IMG/VR virus record: IMGVR_UViG_3300028490_000015
Span: 1 to 39,855 of that record
Strand: one strand, 5' to 3'
Source: a virus
Length of the DNA: 39,855 nt
Positions 15,424 to 22,205 of the stretch are shown piece after piece (position 1 is the first letter of the stretch; each line of letters begins with the position of its first letter). A program made the position numbers and the translations under genes. The notes below the pieces were generated by a model. The model made no database searches and was not told the origin of the DNA. It saw nothing but the letters and a program-made list of their open reading frames with translations.

Positions 15424-15965
15424 TGAAATAAAGTAGCTGTTAATTCCTTACTAAATTTATTTTGCATTGAGAATGCTTCCATTTCCCACGGTCTTTGTGT
15501 GTATGGTGGTATGTTATCAATAGTATAGAATTTCCTTAACCATCTGACTCGCCCATCCCTTACTGAAAGTTTACCTGTTTCATATTGCCTAATGTGTATT
15601 AACTCATGTGCTAGTACCTTTACCATCTCACGCCTATCCATATGTGTAACGTAAAGTACATACATACCCTTACTACCGTATACAAATGCCTTAACGTCAA
15701 ACTCTTTGTCTTTATCCATTAATGTGGCGCTCTTTAAGTACCTAACGTTAATACCAATAGGGTTTAAATCAAGTCTTTGCAATCCAACACGTAATATAGT
15801 GTCAATATATGACATATCAGTGTTGTTTCTAATCTTGATTTCAGATTGTGGTAGTTCTATCCTATTGAAATATTCCTCCTTAACTGTTAGTAAGTAAGTT
15901 ACTATCCCAATTAATACACCAAGAGCGATGATTAATGCTATTATCGCATTTTTATTATGCTTCAT
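15420..15965 (-). CDS. Membrane-anchored zinc-metallopeptidase-like protein
   Basis: 181 residues. A membrane segment covers about residues 8-27. The motif HELIH (120-124) gives the HExxH zinc site, and RPWEMEAF has Glu161/Glu163 as a plausible third ligand, as in many gluzincin-like peptidases. The catalytic domain would face the periplasm. It is coupled to the exported protein downstream. A role in envelope modification or host takeover is inference. Confidence 0.65.
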   Translation of the reverse strand: MKHNKNAIIALIIALGVLIGIVTYLLTVKEEYFNRIELPQSEIKIRNNTDMSYIDTILRVGLQRLDLNPIGINVRYLKSATLMDKDKEFDVKAFVYGSKGMYVLYVTHMDRREMVKVLAHELIHIRQYETGKLSVRDGRVRWLRKFYTIDNIPPYTQRPWEMEAFSMQNKFSKELTATLFQ

Positions 15966-15982
15966 AGTTATTTATTTAATTA

Positions 15983-16102
15983 TTAAAAGTCTTCATCTCT
16001 TGTATGAATGTTTGGATCCTTAATTTCAGTCACTATAATAGTTACTATTGCACCTATTATTGCTCCGATTACTGCTAATATAATTGTTATTGCTAAAGTC
16101 AT
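15983..16102 (-). CDS. Small single-span membrane protein
   Basis: 39 residues from ATG at 16102. One hydrophobic segment (residues 3-25), then a polar tail ending TRDEDF. It is too short for family assignment. Confidence 0.45.
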   Translation of the reverse strand: MTLAITIILAVIGAIIGAIVTIIVTEIKDPNIHTRDEDF

Positions 16103-16104
16103 TG

Positions 16105-16272
16105 TTAAAGTTTCTCTCCGGTTACCAACGCAGTTGCTACTACTGCTGGGAACCATGTTATTAATATTAATAGATAGAACGCATAAAATCCGGTTATGAA
16201 GTATAATAGATGTGGCACACCTATCCAGAATGCCACAAATATTATATCATTTTTTACATCTTTAATCGTCAT
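16105..16272 (-). CDS. Small membrane protein
   Basis: 55 residues from ATG at 16272, with two hydrophobic segments (about 10-28 and 30-48). It overlaps the stop of the upstream gene by 11 bases and lies two bases from the next small membrane-protein gene, so the pair is likely co-expressed. Confidence 0.5.
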   Translation of the reverse strand: MTIKDVKNDIIFVAFWIGVPHLLYFITGFYAFYLLILITWFPAVVATALVTGEKL

Positions 16273-16672
16273 CTTCTTTTACTACTTCTAACTTCGTTAA
16301 TTTAAAGTTATTAGCAACCCAAGAAGAAGAGTGATGCCCTACTGGCATTAATGGAGAACTGGTTACTATCAATGTACCAGTAAACTCATCATCAGTTGGC
16401 AGCTTAGTTTCAGTTACTATAACTGTGCTAACTTCTGACTGTACTAAGTCTCCTCTCTTAAATTGGATACCTAGTACAAGATCATGTACTGATTGTGCAC
16501 CATGACCAGATCTGAATTTTCCTTTCTTTGTGAATGTAATTGGTTGACCCAACTTACGTACTCCAATTATAGGAAATTCTGTGTGAAATTCTGATGGCAA
16601 TACTGCCACTATTGTTATTTCATTTCCATCGTTGTTTAGGTATCTATCACCTGCTTTAATTTTTCTTAACAT
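16262..16672 (-). CDS. Paralogous accessory protein, copy 1 of 3
   Basis: 136 residues, probably all beta. It shares a layout with the products at 16954-17379 and 18547-18939: an opening GxxYxNxxGNxIxIxxVLP segment, a PIIGVR strand, FxxGD in the middle, then a FTGTLIV strand and a Trp near VGxxxxSW. No known family. The triplication suggests an accessory role under diversifying pressure. Confidence 0.6.
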   Translation of the reverse strand: MLRKIKAGDRYLNNDGNEITIVAVLPSEFHTEFPIIGVRKLGQPITFTKKGKFRSGHGAQSVHDLVLGIQFKRGDLVQSEVSTVIVTETKLPTDDEFTGTLIVTSSPLMPVGHHSSSWVANNFKLTKLEVVKEDDD

Positions 16673-16681
16673 ATTATTGTT

Positions 16682-16963
16682 TTATAATTGAATTAATCTT
16701 ACTAATCTTACTTGAAATCTATATGCTTCATCAGCTGTATACAGATAATTATTGAATATATCTGCATTATCTCCCTTTGTATTATAACCTACCACTAACT
16801 TCTGTGCTTCTTCAAAAGATTGGAAAAATGATGCTTCTTCAAAAGAGTGCACAGTTGTATACTGTACACTCTCTTCGTCTTCATCCCAAAGCATTGCAGC
16901 ACGACGTGCTAAATAAATATTAGCACTCTTACGTCTTATTACATACTTGTAAATTATCTGCAT
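16682..16963 (-). CDS. Hypothetical protein
   Basis: 93 residues with a YTVHSFEEASFFQSFEEAQ segment (an internal FEEA duplication) and no known family. Its start follows AAACAATAAT-like sequence and overlaps the upstream paralogue gene by ten bases. Confidence 0.55.
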   Translation of the reverse strand: MQIIYKYVIRRKSANIYLARRAAMLWDEDEESVQYTTVHSFEEASFFQSFEEAQKLVVGYNTKGDNADIFNNYLYTADEAYRFQVRLVRLIQL

Positions 16964-17379
16964 GGATTAATTGGCCATTCCTTATTACTGTAAGCTAAGT
17001 TTGGATCTGATGTGAACCTATCTATAGCCCAGTTTCTAGCATGCTCACCTACTCTGTAGTTGTTATGTGCTGAAGCTGTTACAACTCCTTCAAATACTAC
17101 TGACTCAATGCCTGTGCATTCAGTAACTATCATAGTAAAGGGTTTGTGCAAACTATAAATTGTTTGACCTCTTGTAAATGGAACAGTTAACTCTTCAAGA
17201 TCAAATGTGCACTCAATGTCTGGATCATACTTACCTGCGGGTGTGTATTCCTCGATCTTCTTATTATCCACAACACCTATAACACAGTATTTAACTCTTA
17301 TAGGTAGTATATGGATTATTTTAACACTGTTTCCTCTTTTATTCTTATAGGTCTTACCTACTTCATATGTTTTTTGCAT
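16954..17379 (-). CDS. Paralogous accessory protein, copy 2 of 3
   Basis: 141 residues. EVGKTYKNKRGNSVKIIHIL at the start, a CVIGVVDNKKI strand, FTRGQTIYSL and VFEGVV with a following VGEHARNW align with the other two copies. It is preceded by AAAACAATATT before ATG, the start context common in this arm. Confidence 0.6.
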   Translation of the reverse strand: MQKTYEVGKTYKNKRGNSVKIIHILPIRVKYCVIGVVDNKKIEEYTPAGKYDPDIECTFDLEELTVPFTRGQTIYSLHKPFTMIVTECTGIESVVFEGVVTASAHNNYRVGEHARNWAIDRFTSDPNLAYSNKEWPINPCR

Positions 17380-17394
17380 AATATTGTTTTATTT

Positions 17395-17426
17395 ATTAAT
17401 AAAACTCTCGTTACCACCATAGAGAG
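17395..17426 (-). terminator. Likely intrinsic terminator
   Basis: CTCTC/GAGAG stem with a 12-base loop, followed on the minus strand by TTTTATT. It ends the unit whose last gene stops at 17481. The intervening 17427-17480 holds only short palindromes. Confidence 0.5.
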
Positions 17427-17480
17427 GGAAGCATGTCATTTACGTGGTACCACAAAGGGCTGACAATGCTGTTAGCATTA

Positions 17481-17729
17481 CTATTGCTCAATCTTTAAGT
17501 ACCGTGTTACAGCCTTATATAATTCTATTACATTGGTACTAATCGTCTTATCGTTTGATCTAGATCTCTCTATTTCAAAGGTTGTTGCGATTGCACCTCT
17601 GTATACATCGTTTGTTGCTACATTAAATAATGAAGCAAGTATACGCAGCTCTAGTTCTGAATTTATATCTATCTCTAACTTGATAGGATTAAATTTCTCA
17701 GCTTTTCTTCCTGTGCTTATGGTCATCAT
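17481..17729 (-). CDS. Hypothetical protein
   Basis: 82 residues, soluble, no recognised motif. ATGA overlap with the exported-protein gene upstream. Confidence 0.55.
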   Translation of the reverse strand: MMTISTGRKAEKFNPIKLEIDINSELELRILASLFNVATNDVYRGAIATTFEIERSRSNDKTISTNVIELYKAVTRYLKIEQ

Positions 17730-18127
17730 ATATCCTCACTTTTATTTGCGAATCTCCATAGACCATCACCCATTGCGACTAGTATAACTTCTTCATCAAG
17801 AAATATTTTAAGGACTACTTTACCACCTCCTGGTGTATCTCCAAAGAGAACTATAAACTTATCTGTTTTCCTATCTAAATGTAGGTTACTGAAATGTAAG
17901 TTCTCACCATTATCAACTAGGAAGTCTACTACAACTTGTGCGTTGTCTGTAGTACCTGTGAATGTGAAAGTTGTTCTTTCATACTGTGGTCTAGAGAAAT
18001 ATGAGAATTCTTTTCCTTCAAATACTGCTTGTGATATGTAAGTAAGATGTAATACTGACTCATCTTGAGCGAATACCTTTGTACTCAAGCTCATAAATAC
18101 GATTATTATTAATAAATACTTTTTCAT
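17726..18127 (-). CDS. Exported hypothetical protein
   Basis: 133 residues. A clear signal peptide (residues 1-21, cleavage near KVFA-QDE) is followed by a beta-rich domain. No lipobox cysteine, no enzyme motif. A second exported product in this arm points to envelope-directed accessory functions. Confidence 0.65.
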   Translation of the reverse strand: MKKYLLIIIVFMSLSTKVFAQDESVLHLTYISQAVFEGKEFSYFSRPQYERTTFTFTGTTDNAQVVVDFLVDNGENLHFSNLHLDRKTDKFIVLFGDTPGGGKVVLKIFLDEEVILVAMGDGLWRFANKSEDI

Positions 18128-18151
18128 GGTTGTTTTGTTTAATTGTTTATA

Positions 18152-18436
18152 TTATTTATTTTCATATTGCCATAATACTGCATTACAATATGCATGCACT
18201 GCTCCTTCAGTCATACCTGAAGAGTGGTCATGTTGTAAATGTATTGGATATCTAAGGAAATTAGGTGGAAAGAACTTCCAATTGATTTGCTTATTTATAA
18301 TACGTTTAGGTGGGTCTTTAAATAAAGATTCTTTACAATATATACAAATACCTTCTTGTTCTTTAATATATTGCTCTCTAACCTCCTTACGCTCTGTCCA
18401 GTGAAGGACAGTGTAATTAACAGGTAAATTATACAT
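18152..18436 (-). CDS. HNH endonuclease of the endonuclease VII type
   Basis: 94 residues. Cys31-x-x-Cys34 (CIYC), then HDH (69-71) with the metal-binding His/Asp, and YCN (Cys84, Asn85) match the Cys4 ββα-metal fold of recombination endonuclease VII. Such enzymes resolve branched DNA before packaging or act as homing nucleases. The compact size and isolated position fit either role. Confidence 0.75.
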   Translation of the reverse strand: MYNLPVNYTVLHWTERKEVREQYIKEQEGICIYCKESLFKDPPKRIINKQINWKFFPPNFLRYPIHLQHDHSSGMTEGAVHAYCNAVLWQYENK

Positions 18437-18471
18437 AGTTTAATTGTTAATACTTATTTAAAATATATAAC

Positions 18472-18541
18472 AGCAGTAGAGCTTTCACTTGGATTAGCTT
18501 CTTTAACCTCCTTACCACGGAGGGGCTCACTGCTGTTAAGT
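18472..18541 (-). ncRNA. Candidate three-way-junction RNA
   Basis: Directly after the stop at 18547, AACAGCAGT/ACTGCTGTT (9 bp) encloses GAGC/GCTC, a CCTCC/GGAGG hairpin and an AGCT/AGCT-closed loop. No T-run makes it a weak terminator. It could be a 3' stabiliser or a regulator for the HNH gene downstream. Family unknown. Confidence 0.4.
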
Positions 18542-18546
18542 TGTTA

Positions 18547-18939
18547 CTACATATTGAAATACCTAGACTTTGACCATGAGGTCATGTATGTACCTACTGG
18601 TCTTCCGGAAGTCTTTGGTGTTTCAAGAATTACTCCTTCAAATGTTGAGCTATCTTGGTCAGCATTCCTAGTAATTAGTACTATCAATCTGTTACCTTCT
18701 CTTATATTATCAAGACAAACCTTATCACCTTGATTAAAGTGCTTAGGTAATTTGATGTCATATACTGAGCAACTCTCCGTTGATAGGAAATGTCCTTGAT
18801 TTGAGTATCTAATGATCTCTTTATCATTTAATACTCCTACAATAGGGTAAGCTACATTGTGTTTTGTCACAATATGAATTATTTTAATTGTTTGCCCTAC
18901 ACTGTTTTGGTATGATTTACCTACTTCAAATTTACTCAT
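18547..18939 (-). CDS. Paralogous accessory protein, copy 3 of 3
   Basis: 130 residues. EVGKSYQNSVGQTIKIIHIV, PIVGVLNDKEI, FNQGDKVCL and TFEGVILE with a final VGTYMTSW match copies 1 and 2 along the full length. It overlaps the upstream membrane-protein gene by eight bases. Confidence 0.6.
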   Translation of the reverse strand: MSKFEVGKSYQNSVGQTIKIIHIVTKHNVAYPIVGVLNDKEIIRYSNQGHFLSTESCSVYDIKLPKHFNQGDKVCLDNIREGNRLIVLITRNADQDSSTFEGVILETPKTSGRPVGTYMTSWSKSRYFNM

Positions 18940-19231
18940 TGTCTATTGGGTTTAATTCCGCATAGCGGGTTTGGATTATGGCTTTTAGCCTAATAAATTT
19001 ATTTGATGTTTGATTAGACCTAGGTCCTTGCTTGTATGTGTCCAATGACTTTTCCCATACTTTATTAAACTCTAATTCCGTCTTTGCTTTAAAGGCTTCA
19101 TCTTCGAGCTTATCCATCTTCTTATAGAACTTATCATGCTCTTCTTGTGATTGCTTTGATAGTATGACTAAAGCGTAAGTCATTGCGCTAAACAATAGTA
19201 ATAGCACGACTGATGTTACAATACTACTCAT
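18932..19231 (-). CDS. Membrane-anchored coiled-coil protein
   Basis: 99 residues. An N-terminal membrane segment (about 5-25) is followed by a charged helix (residues 28-65) with coiled-coil character. The topology resembles an inner-membrane spanin, but no partner lipoprotein is adjacent, so this is only a possibility. Confidence 0.55.
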   Translation of the reverse strand: MSSIVTSVVLLLLFSAMTYALVILSKQSQEEHDKFYKKMDKLEDEAFKAKTELEFNKVWEKSLDTYKQGPRSNQTSNKFIRLKAIIQTRYAELNPIDNE

Positions 19232-19259
19232 TTCTTGATTATGTTTTAATTATTAATAA

Positions 19260-19297
19260 CATGAAGCCATACTACCATATGCGTAGTACAGCCTCAT
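19260..19297 (-). other. Stable hairpin between two membrane-protein genes
   Basis: On the minus strand ATGAGGCTGTACTAC pairs with GTAGTATGGCTTCAT (one mismatch), with loop GCATATG. No T-run follows, so it is more likely an mRNA-processing or stability element than a terminator. Confidence 0.4.
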
Positions 19298-19309
19298 TAC
19301 TTGTATCTC

Positions 19310-19576
19310 TTAGTTAGGAGGAGTATTAATATACATACCTTCTCTTAATGAAGCTACTTTAGTTAGAGCTTCTAGCTCTATGATACTAAATGCAGCACTT
19401 CTTGGTTCATATGATACCCCTGAATCAAGTACATATACATTACCATGCTCGTTTAATACATTCAATGCCCCACTAAATGATGACACTGGGTTATTAAAGG
19501 CTTGGTACCCAAGGGTTGCTGCTATTCCTATCATAAATACTAGTAAATACAATGCTGGTTGTTTTAAATCTTTCAT
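19310..19576 (-). CDS. Single-span membrane protein
   Basis: 88 residues. A membrane segment covers about residues 9-27, then a polar periplasmic part of about 60 residues. No motif is recognised. Confidence 0.55.
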   Translation of the reverse strand: MKDLKQPALYLLVFMIGIAATLGYQAFNNPVSSFSGALNVLNEHGNVYVLDSGVSYEPRSAAFSIIELEALTKVASLREGMYINTPPN

Positions 19577-19735
19577 AATTATATATTTAGTTGTTATTTT
19601 CTCTTAAAGCCTCTTTCTAAGCAAGAGGCAGGCTTTATAGTTTACCTCAGAGTCTCCAGGTTATTAAACCCTTGTAGGCGTGACATGACGCCTCGTTGTT
19701 CATTATACTATGTATAACTACACTCTGAGCATACC
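19577..19735 (-). ncRNA. Gene-free stretch with strong hairpins
   Basis: On the minus strand CTCAGAGT/ACTCTGAG (8 bp) closes a multi-branched element containing AGGCGT/ACGCCT and GGTT/AACC. A GCCTCTT/AAGAGGC hairpin follows closer to the gene at 19576. The element overlaps the 3' trailer of the interrupted tRNA-like gene. It is likely RNA structure; no coding potential is seen. Confidence 0.4.
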
Positions 19736-19870
19736 AATCGGGGAATTGAACCCCGGACCCCTCACGACTACATCCAAATGACTTAGCTTTCATCATTGAC
19801 TGCTTCAGGACATTATACTGCAGGTATATCCTACTAGTGTGAGCGCTCTAACCATCTGAGCTAATCGGTA
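19731..19870 (-). tRNA. tRNA-like gene with a 66-base insertion in the anticodon loop
   Basis: Acceptor TACCGAT/ATTGGTA (7 pairs), D stem GCTC/GAGC with GG, variable GGGTC, T arm CGGGG-TTCAATT-CCCCG. The anticodon stem CTCAC (19839-19843) and GTGAG (19761-19765) is perfect and correctly placed, but 73 bases lie between the strands in place of seven. The insert closes with ACTA/TAGT next to the stem and holds a hairpin AGGA-TATAC/GTATA-ATG-TCCT with a three-base bulge. This is the clearest intron-like case. The mature anticodon cannot be read. Confidence 0.65.
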
Positions 19871-19889
19871 ATTTTAATCAGTCCGTAGA

Positions 19890-20440
19890 CTGTAGTTGAT
19901 CAGTATAGTAGGATGAGCGTATCTTATCCGCTAACGGCATCTAACCCTGTCCCCTACTATACTGTTATTCTCAAATGCCGAGGCGGATTCAAACCCACTA
20001 CACCTCATTAGGCTCGACACTTGTATATTTGGAGTCAAGTTAAGGTGTTGCCTTGCTTAACTCCTGTAACATTTGCTGTGTTAGCTGTTACCACTAACCT
20101 TATGGATTAATCACTTACCTTCTTTAGTGCTATAGAACACTCACCCGTAGGGCTACATATTAATAGTAGTCTCCAGTAATCACCTGGCACGTATCTTCAC
20201 AGTAAATACAACTGTATTACTTTGTACTATTATGCTTAGGAAACAAGTCTGATTAATAGTACATTATAGGTTGAGCACAACCATTCTTGAGGATCTTAAC
20301 CTCTTGTGCAGTCTAATTTTCCTTTTAAACCATCAATTGATAGTACCTGCCGTTGTGGTATAATACCTTGCGTTAAATGATTAAAAACAAGGTATTATTG
20401 AACATTACGAGTTAAATAGCTCGTGCTATTATGTTGTAAG
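19890..20440 (-). ncRNA. Candidate large ornate non-coding RNA (about 550 bases)
   Basis: There is no ORF over this stretch. In minus-strand order: AATAATACCTTG/CAAGGTATTAT, TGTACTATTA/TAATAGTACA, CCAG/CTGG, AGTG/CACT, GTTAG/CTAAC, GTTAAG/CTTAAC inside GGAGT/ACTCC, and a 12-bp CAGTATAGTAGG/CCTACTATACTG stem. Position among phage tRNAs and size recall the GOLLD and ROOL classes, but I cannot confirm membership. A possible second permuted tRNA (19911-20005) is embedded near its 3' end. Confidence 0.5.
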
Positions 20441-20441
20441 A

Positions 20442-20477
20442 GTGTAAATTTGTGTTGATTTGTACAACTATTTACAC
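20442..20477. promoter_or_regulatory. Nested inverted repeat, possible operator
   Basis: GTGTAAAT (442-449) and ATTTACAC (470-477) are perfect inverted repeats enclosing a second pair, GTTG/CAAC. It lies between the terminator of the upstream gene and the structured stretch, where a promoter for that RNA would be expected. Confidence 0.35.
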
Positions 20478-20483
20478 AATAAT

Positions 20484-20521
20484 GTATAAAAGCCCTATCA
20501 CCCATTATGAATGATAAGGCT
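20484..20521 (-). terminator. Intrinsic terminator
   Basis: AGCCTTATCA/TGATAGGGCT, a 10-bp stem with one G-T pair, followed by TTTATA on the minus strand. It lies about ten bases after the stop at 20532. Confidence 0.65.
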
Positions 20522-20531
20522 ATTATATCTG

Positions 20532-20885
20532 TTACTTTAATGATGCTAAGAAAGCTGATGCTGCATCTGCATCTGCTTTGACAACTTCAGAGGCTGACGG
20601 TAACGCCAAGTTCCAATGGTTGTTAACACCTGATGCTACCTCAGACGCTAATGCCTCTAACATAACAGTGTCACCTATCTCTGCTACACCGTTGTAGGCT
20701 GAGTGGGTGTTTTGGTAAGCGATGCCGGTCATAAGACCATTATCATTTCTTGCATGGATAAATCCATAACTTTTACCATTGCTGTTAGACTTACTAACAA
20801 CCTCTATACTTTCAATTGTAGCCTCTACTTGGGCTACAGCTTCTACCAAGTTGGTAGATTTGTTCAATCTTGTTGTGAACTTCAT
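20532..20885 (-). CDS. Paralogous small beta protein, copy A
   Basis: 117 residues, about half identical to the product at 21429-21782. Both begin MKF-T/I-S/T-RLNKSTNLVEA, carry a SNGKSYGFIHAR-like strand and a GDTVMLEALASEVASG-like strand, and end AFLAS-L-K/S. The pattern suggests a beta barrel, perhaps OB-like, but nucleic-acid binding is unproven. The promoter-like element at 20936-20982 lies upstream. Confidence 0.65.
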   Translation of the reverse strand: MKFTTRLNKSTNLVEAVAQVEATIESIEVVSKSNSNGKSYGFIHARNDNGLMTGIAYQNTHSAYNGVAEIGDTVMLEALASEVASGVNNHWNLALPSASEVVKADADAASAFLASLK

Positions 20886-20935
20886 ACTTGAATATTTTAA
20901 ATGATTAATAATTTATGCAGATTAAGCACTGCAAG

Positions 20936-20982
20936 CAATGAGTAAATAAGATGTATCCGGACACAGCGAGCGAAGCGAGCGA
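20936..20982 (-). promoter_or_regulatory. Repeated promoter-like element, copy 1 of 4
   Basis: On the minus strand: a GCTCGCTTCGCTCG stretch, then GTGTCC, eight bases, then CTTATTTACTCATTG. The same order recurs at 21358, 21803 and 22055, always just upstream of a transcribed unit. It lies about 50 bases before the gene starting at 20885. Confidence 0.5.
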
Positions 20983-20984
20983 TA

Positions 20985-21355
20985 GATATATAATTCTCTA
21001 AACCGTCACCATCTAATGATTAGAGAGTTCATACTCAGATTACCAGGTATAGCGTGTCGACCCGCCCTTGCAAGTAATACCTGGTAACCATTGTATAGGA
21101 TTTTTGTGGGTTGATTGTAGACAGTGATCCTATGTACCTACAATAATGTCATGAAGCTATGCTTGCCTCACTCCCTCCCTTAGTTAATGAACGAGCATTT
21201 GCACTTAGCTCTTCGTTGTGTTAATTGGACCAGTACTAACCAACGTAGTTCTGCTGTTAACTTCCATACTCATTCGATAAGCAGTCCATACTTAAATCGA
21301 TAAAGAGTCAAGAGATCATGTACTTATAGCTTAATTGCTATGTACACCCTCTCAC
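20985..21355 (-). ncRNA. Candidate large structured RNA (about 400 bases)
   Basis: No gene is found in 20983-21357. Pairings include ACCAGGTAT/ATACCTGGT, ATAGGAT/ATCCTAT, CTCTAA/TTAGAG, AACGA/TCGTT and TATAGC/GCTATA. On the minus strand it begins directly after promoter-like copy 2 (21358-21400), which supports independent transcription. Family not recognised. Confidence 0.45.
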
Positions 21356-21357
21356 TC

Positions 21358-21400
21358 CAATGAATAAATAAGATGTATGTGGACAAGAGGAACGAAGTGA
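21358..21400 (-). promoter_or_regulatory. Repeated promoter-like element, copy 2 of 4
   Basis: Minus-strand order CACTTCGTTCCTC, TTGTCC, eight bases, CTTATTTATTCATTG matches the other copies. Downstream on this strand there is no gene, only the structured stretch 20985-21355, so this copy probably drives an RNA. Confidence 0.5.
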
Positions 21401-21428
21401 CTACCAAACCCTTGCGGGCCTTAGCACC

Positions 21429-21782
21429 CTATGATAGGGATGCTAAGAATGCTGCTGCAGCTTGCTTTGCCGCGTCAGTTACCGCTGTTGCTTGAGGCAG
21501 TGCGAGTTGCCACTTGTTATTAGATCCAGCCGCAACGTCGCTGGCTAGAGCTTCCAACATGATTGTCGTACCAGTTGCAATGTTACCGTGCACATCAGCA
21601 GTCGCCTTGTAGGCGATTCCTGTTAATAGCGCGCCATCCTCCGTACGACCGTGTACGAACCCATAAGGCTTCTGGTTACTGTTTAATCTTGATGTAGTCT
21701 CAATCGTTTCTACTGTCACGCTCTCCTGAGCAATTGCTTCCACCAAGTTGGTGGACTTGTTAAGTCTGCTAATGAATTTCAT
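21429..21782 (-). CDS. Paralogous small beta protein, copy B
   Basis: 117 residues, same length as copy A at 20532-20885 and alignable end to end without gaps of note. Its codons are visibly richer in G and C than those of copy A, so the pair has either diverged for long or one copy was acquired. Promoter-like copy 3 precedes it. A stem just after the stop (CTTAGCA...TGCTAAG) may terminate it. Confidence 0.65.
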   Translation of the reverse strand: MKFISRLNKSTNLVEAIAQESVTVETIETTSRLNSNQKPYGFVHGRTEDGALLTGIAYKATADVHGNIATGTTIMLEALASDVAAGSNNKWQLALPQATAVTDAAKQAAAAFLASLS

Positions 21783-21802
21783 AATGTATATGTTTTAATG
21801 TT

Positions 21803-21849
21803 CAATGAGTAAATAGGTTGTACGCAGACACAGCTAGCGTAGCTAGCCC
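21803..21849 (-). promoter_or_regulatory. Repeated promoter-like element, copy 3 of 4
   Basis: Minus-strand order GGGCTAGCTACGCTAGC, TGTGTC, spacer, CCTATTTACTCATTGAACATTAAAACAT, then the gene start at 21782. The palindromic upstream block differs in sequence from the other copies but keeps its place. Confidence 0.5.
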
Positions 21850-21874
21850 ACACACCCATGAGGGCGCTAGAGCA

Positions 21875-22036
21875 CTACTTGCGTAGTGCCTTAATCCTTG
21901 CGGTCTGCTTATCGATGTTGAATCCGTCCATGTTAGTGCGCACAGAGTGCACATTTCCATATCGGTCCGTGTAGTGAGCGTAGTTCCCAGTTGATAACGT
22001 TTTGTGTAGGCCCACCGGCTTAATTGAGTTATTCAT
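21875..22036 (-). CDS. Small hypothetical protein
   Basis: 53 residues from ATG at 22036. This start is preferred because the leader TCATTGAACATTAAAACAT before it matches the leader of the gene at 21782. An upstream in-frame ATG would overlap the promoter-like element. The product is basic with a HYTDRYGNVHSV segment, no known family. Confidence 0.55.
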   Translation of the reverse strand: MNNSIKPVGLHKTLSTGNYAHYTDRYGNVHSVRTNMDGFNIDKQTARIKALRK

Positions 22037-22054
22037 GTTACATGTTTTAATGTT

Positions 22055-22099
22055 CAATGAATAAATACGATTCACGAGGACAACACGAGCGAAGCGAGT
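22055..22099 (-). promoter_or_regulatory. Repeated promoter-like element, copy 4 of 4
   Basis: Minus-strand order ACTCGCTTCGCTCG, TTGTCC, eight bases, CGTATTTATTCATTGAACATTAAAACAT, then ATG at 22036. It is the outermost leftward promoter, next to the divergent switch region. Confidence 0.5.
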
Positions 22100-22205
22100 A
22101 TCTTTGCCGGGGGTAGTTCCCCTTTTCGAAGTGGACCGGGCCGCTTCCGTTTAATAGTCTCTCCTCACAAGGATGTTCTAAAAATTTTCCAAAAAATTAT
22201 TTTTA

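Noticed and set aside
19766-19838. Group I intron in the interrupted tRNA
   Set aside because: 73 bases cannot hold the conserved P3-P8 core, and no typical core sequences are seen.
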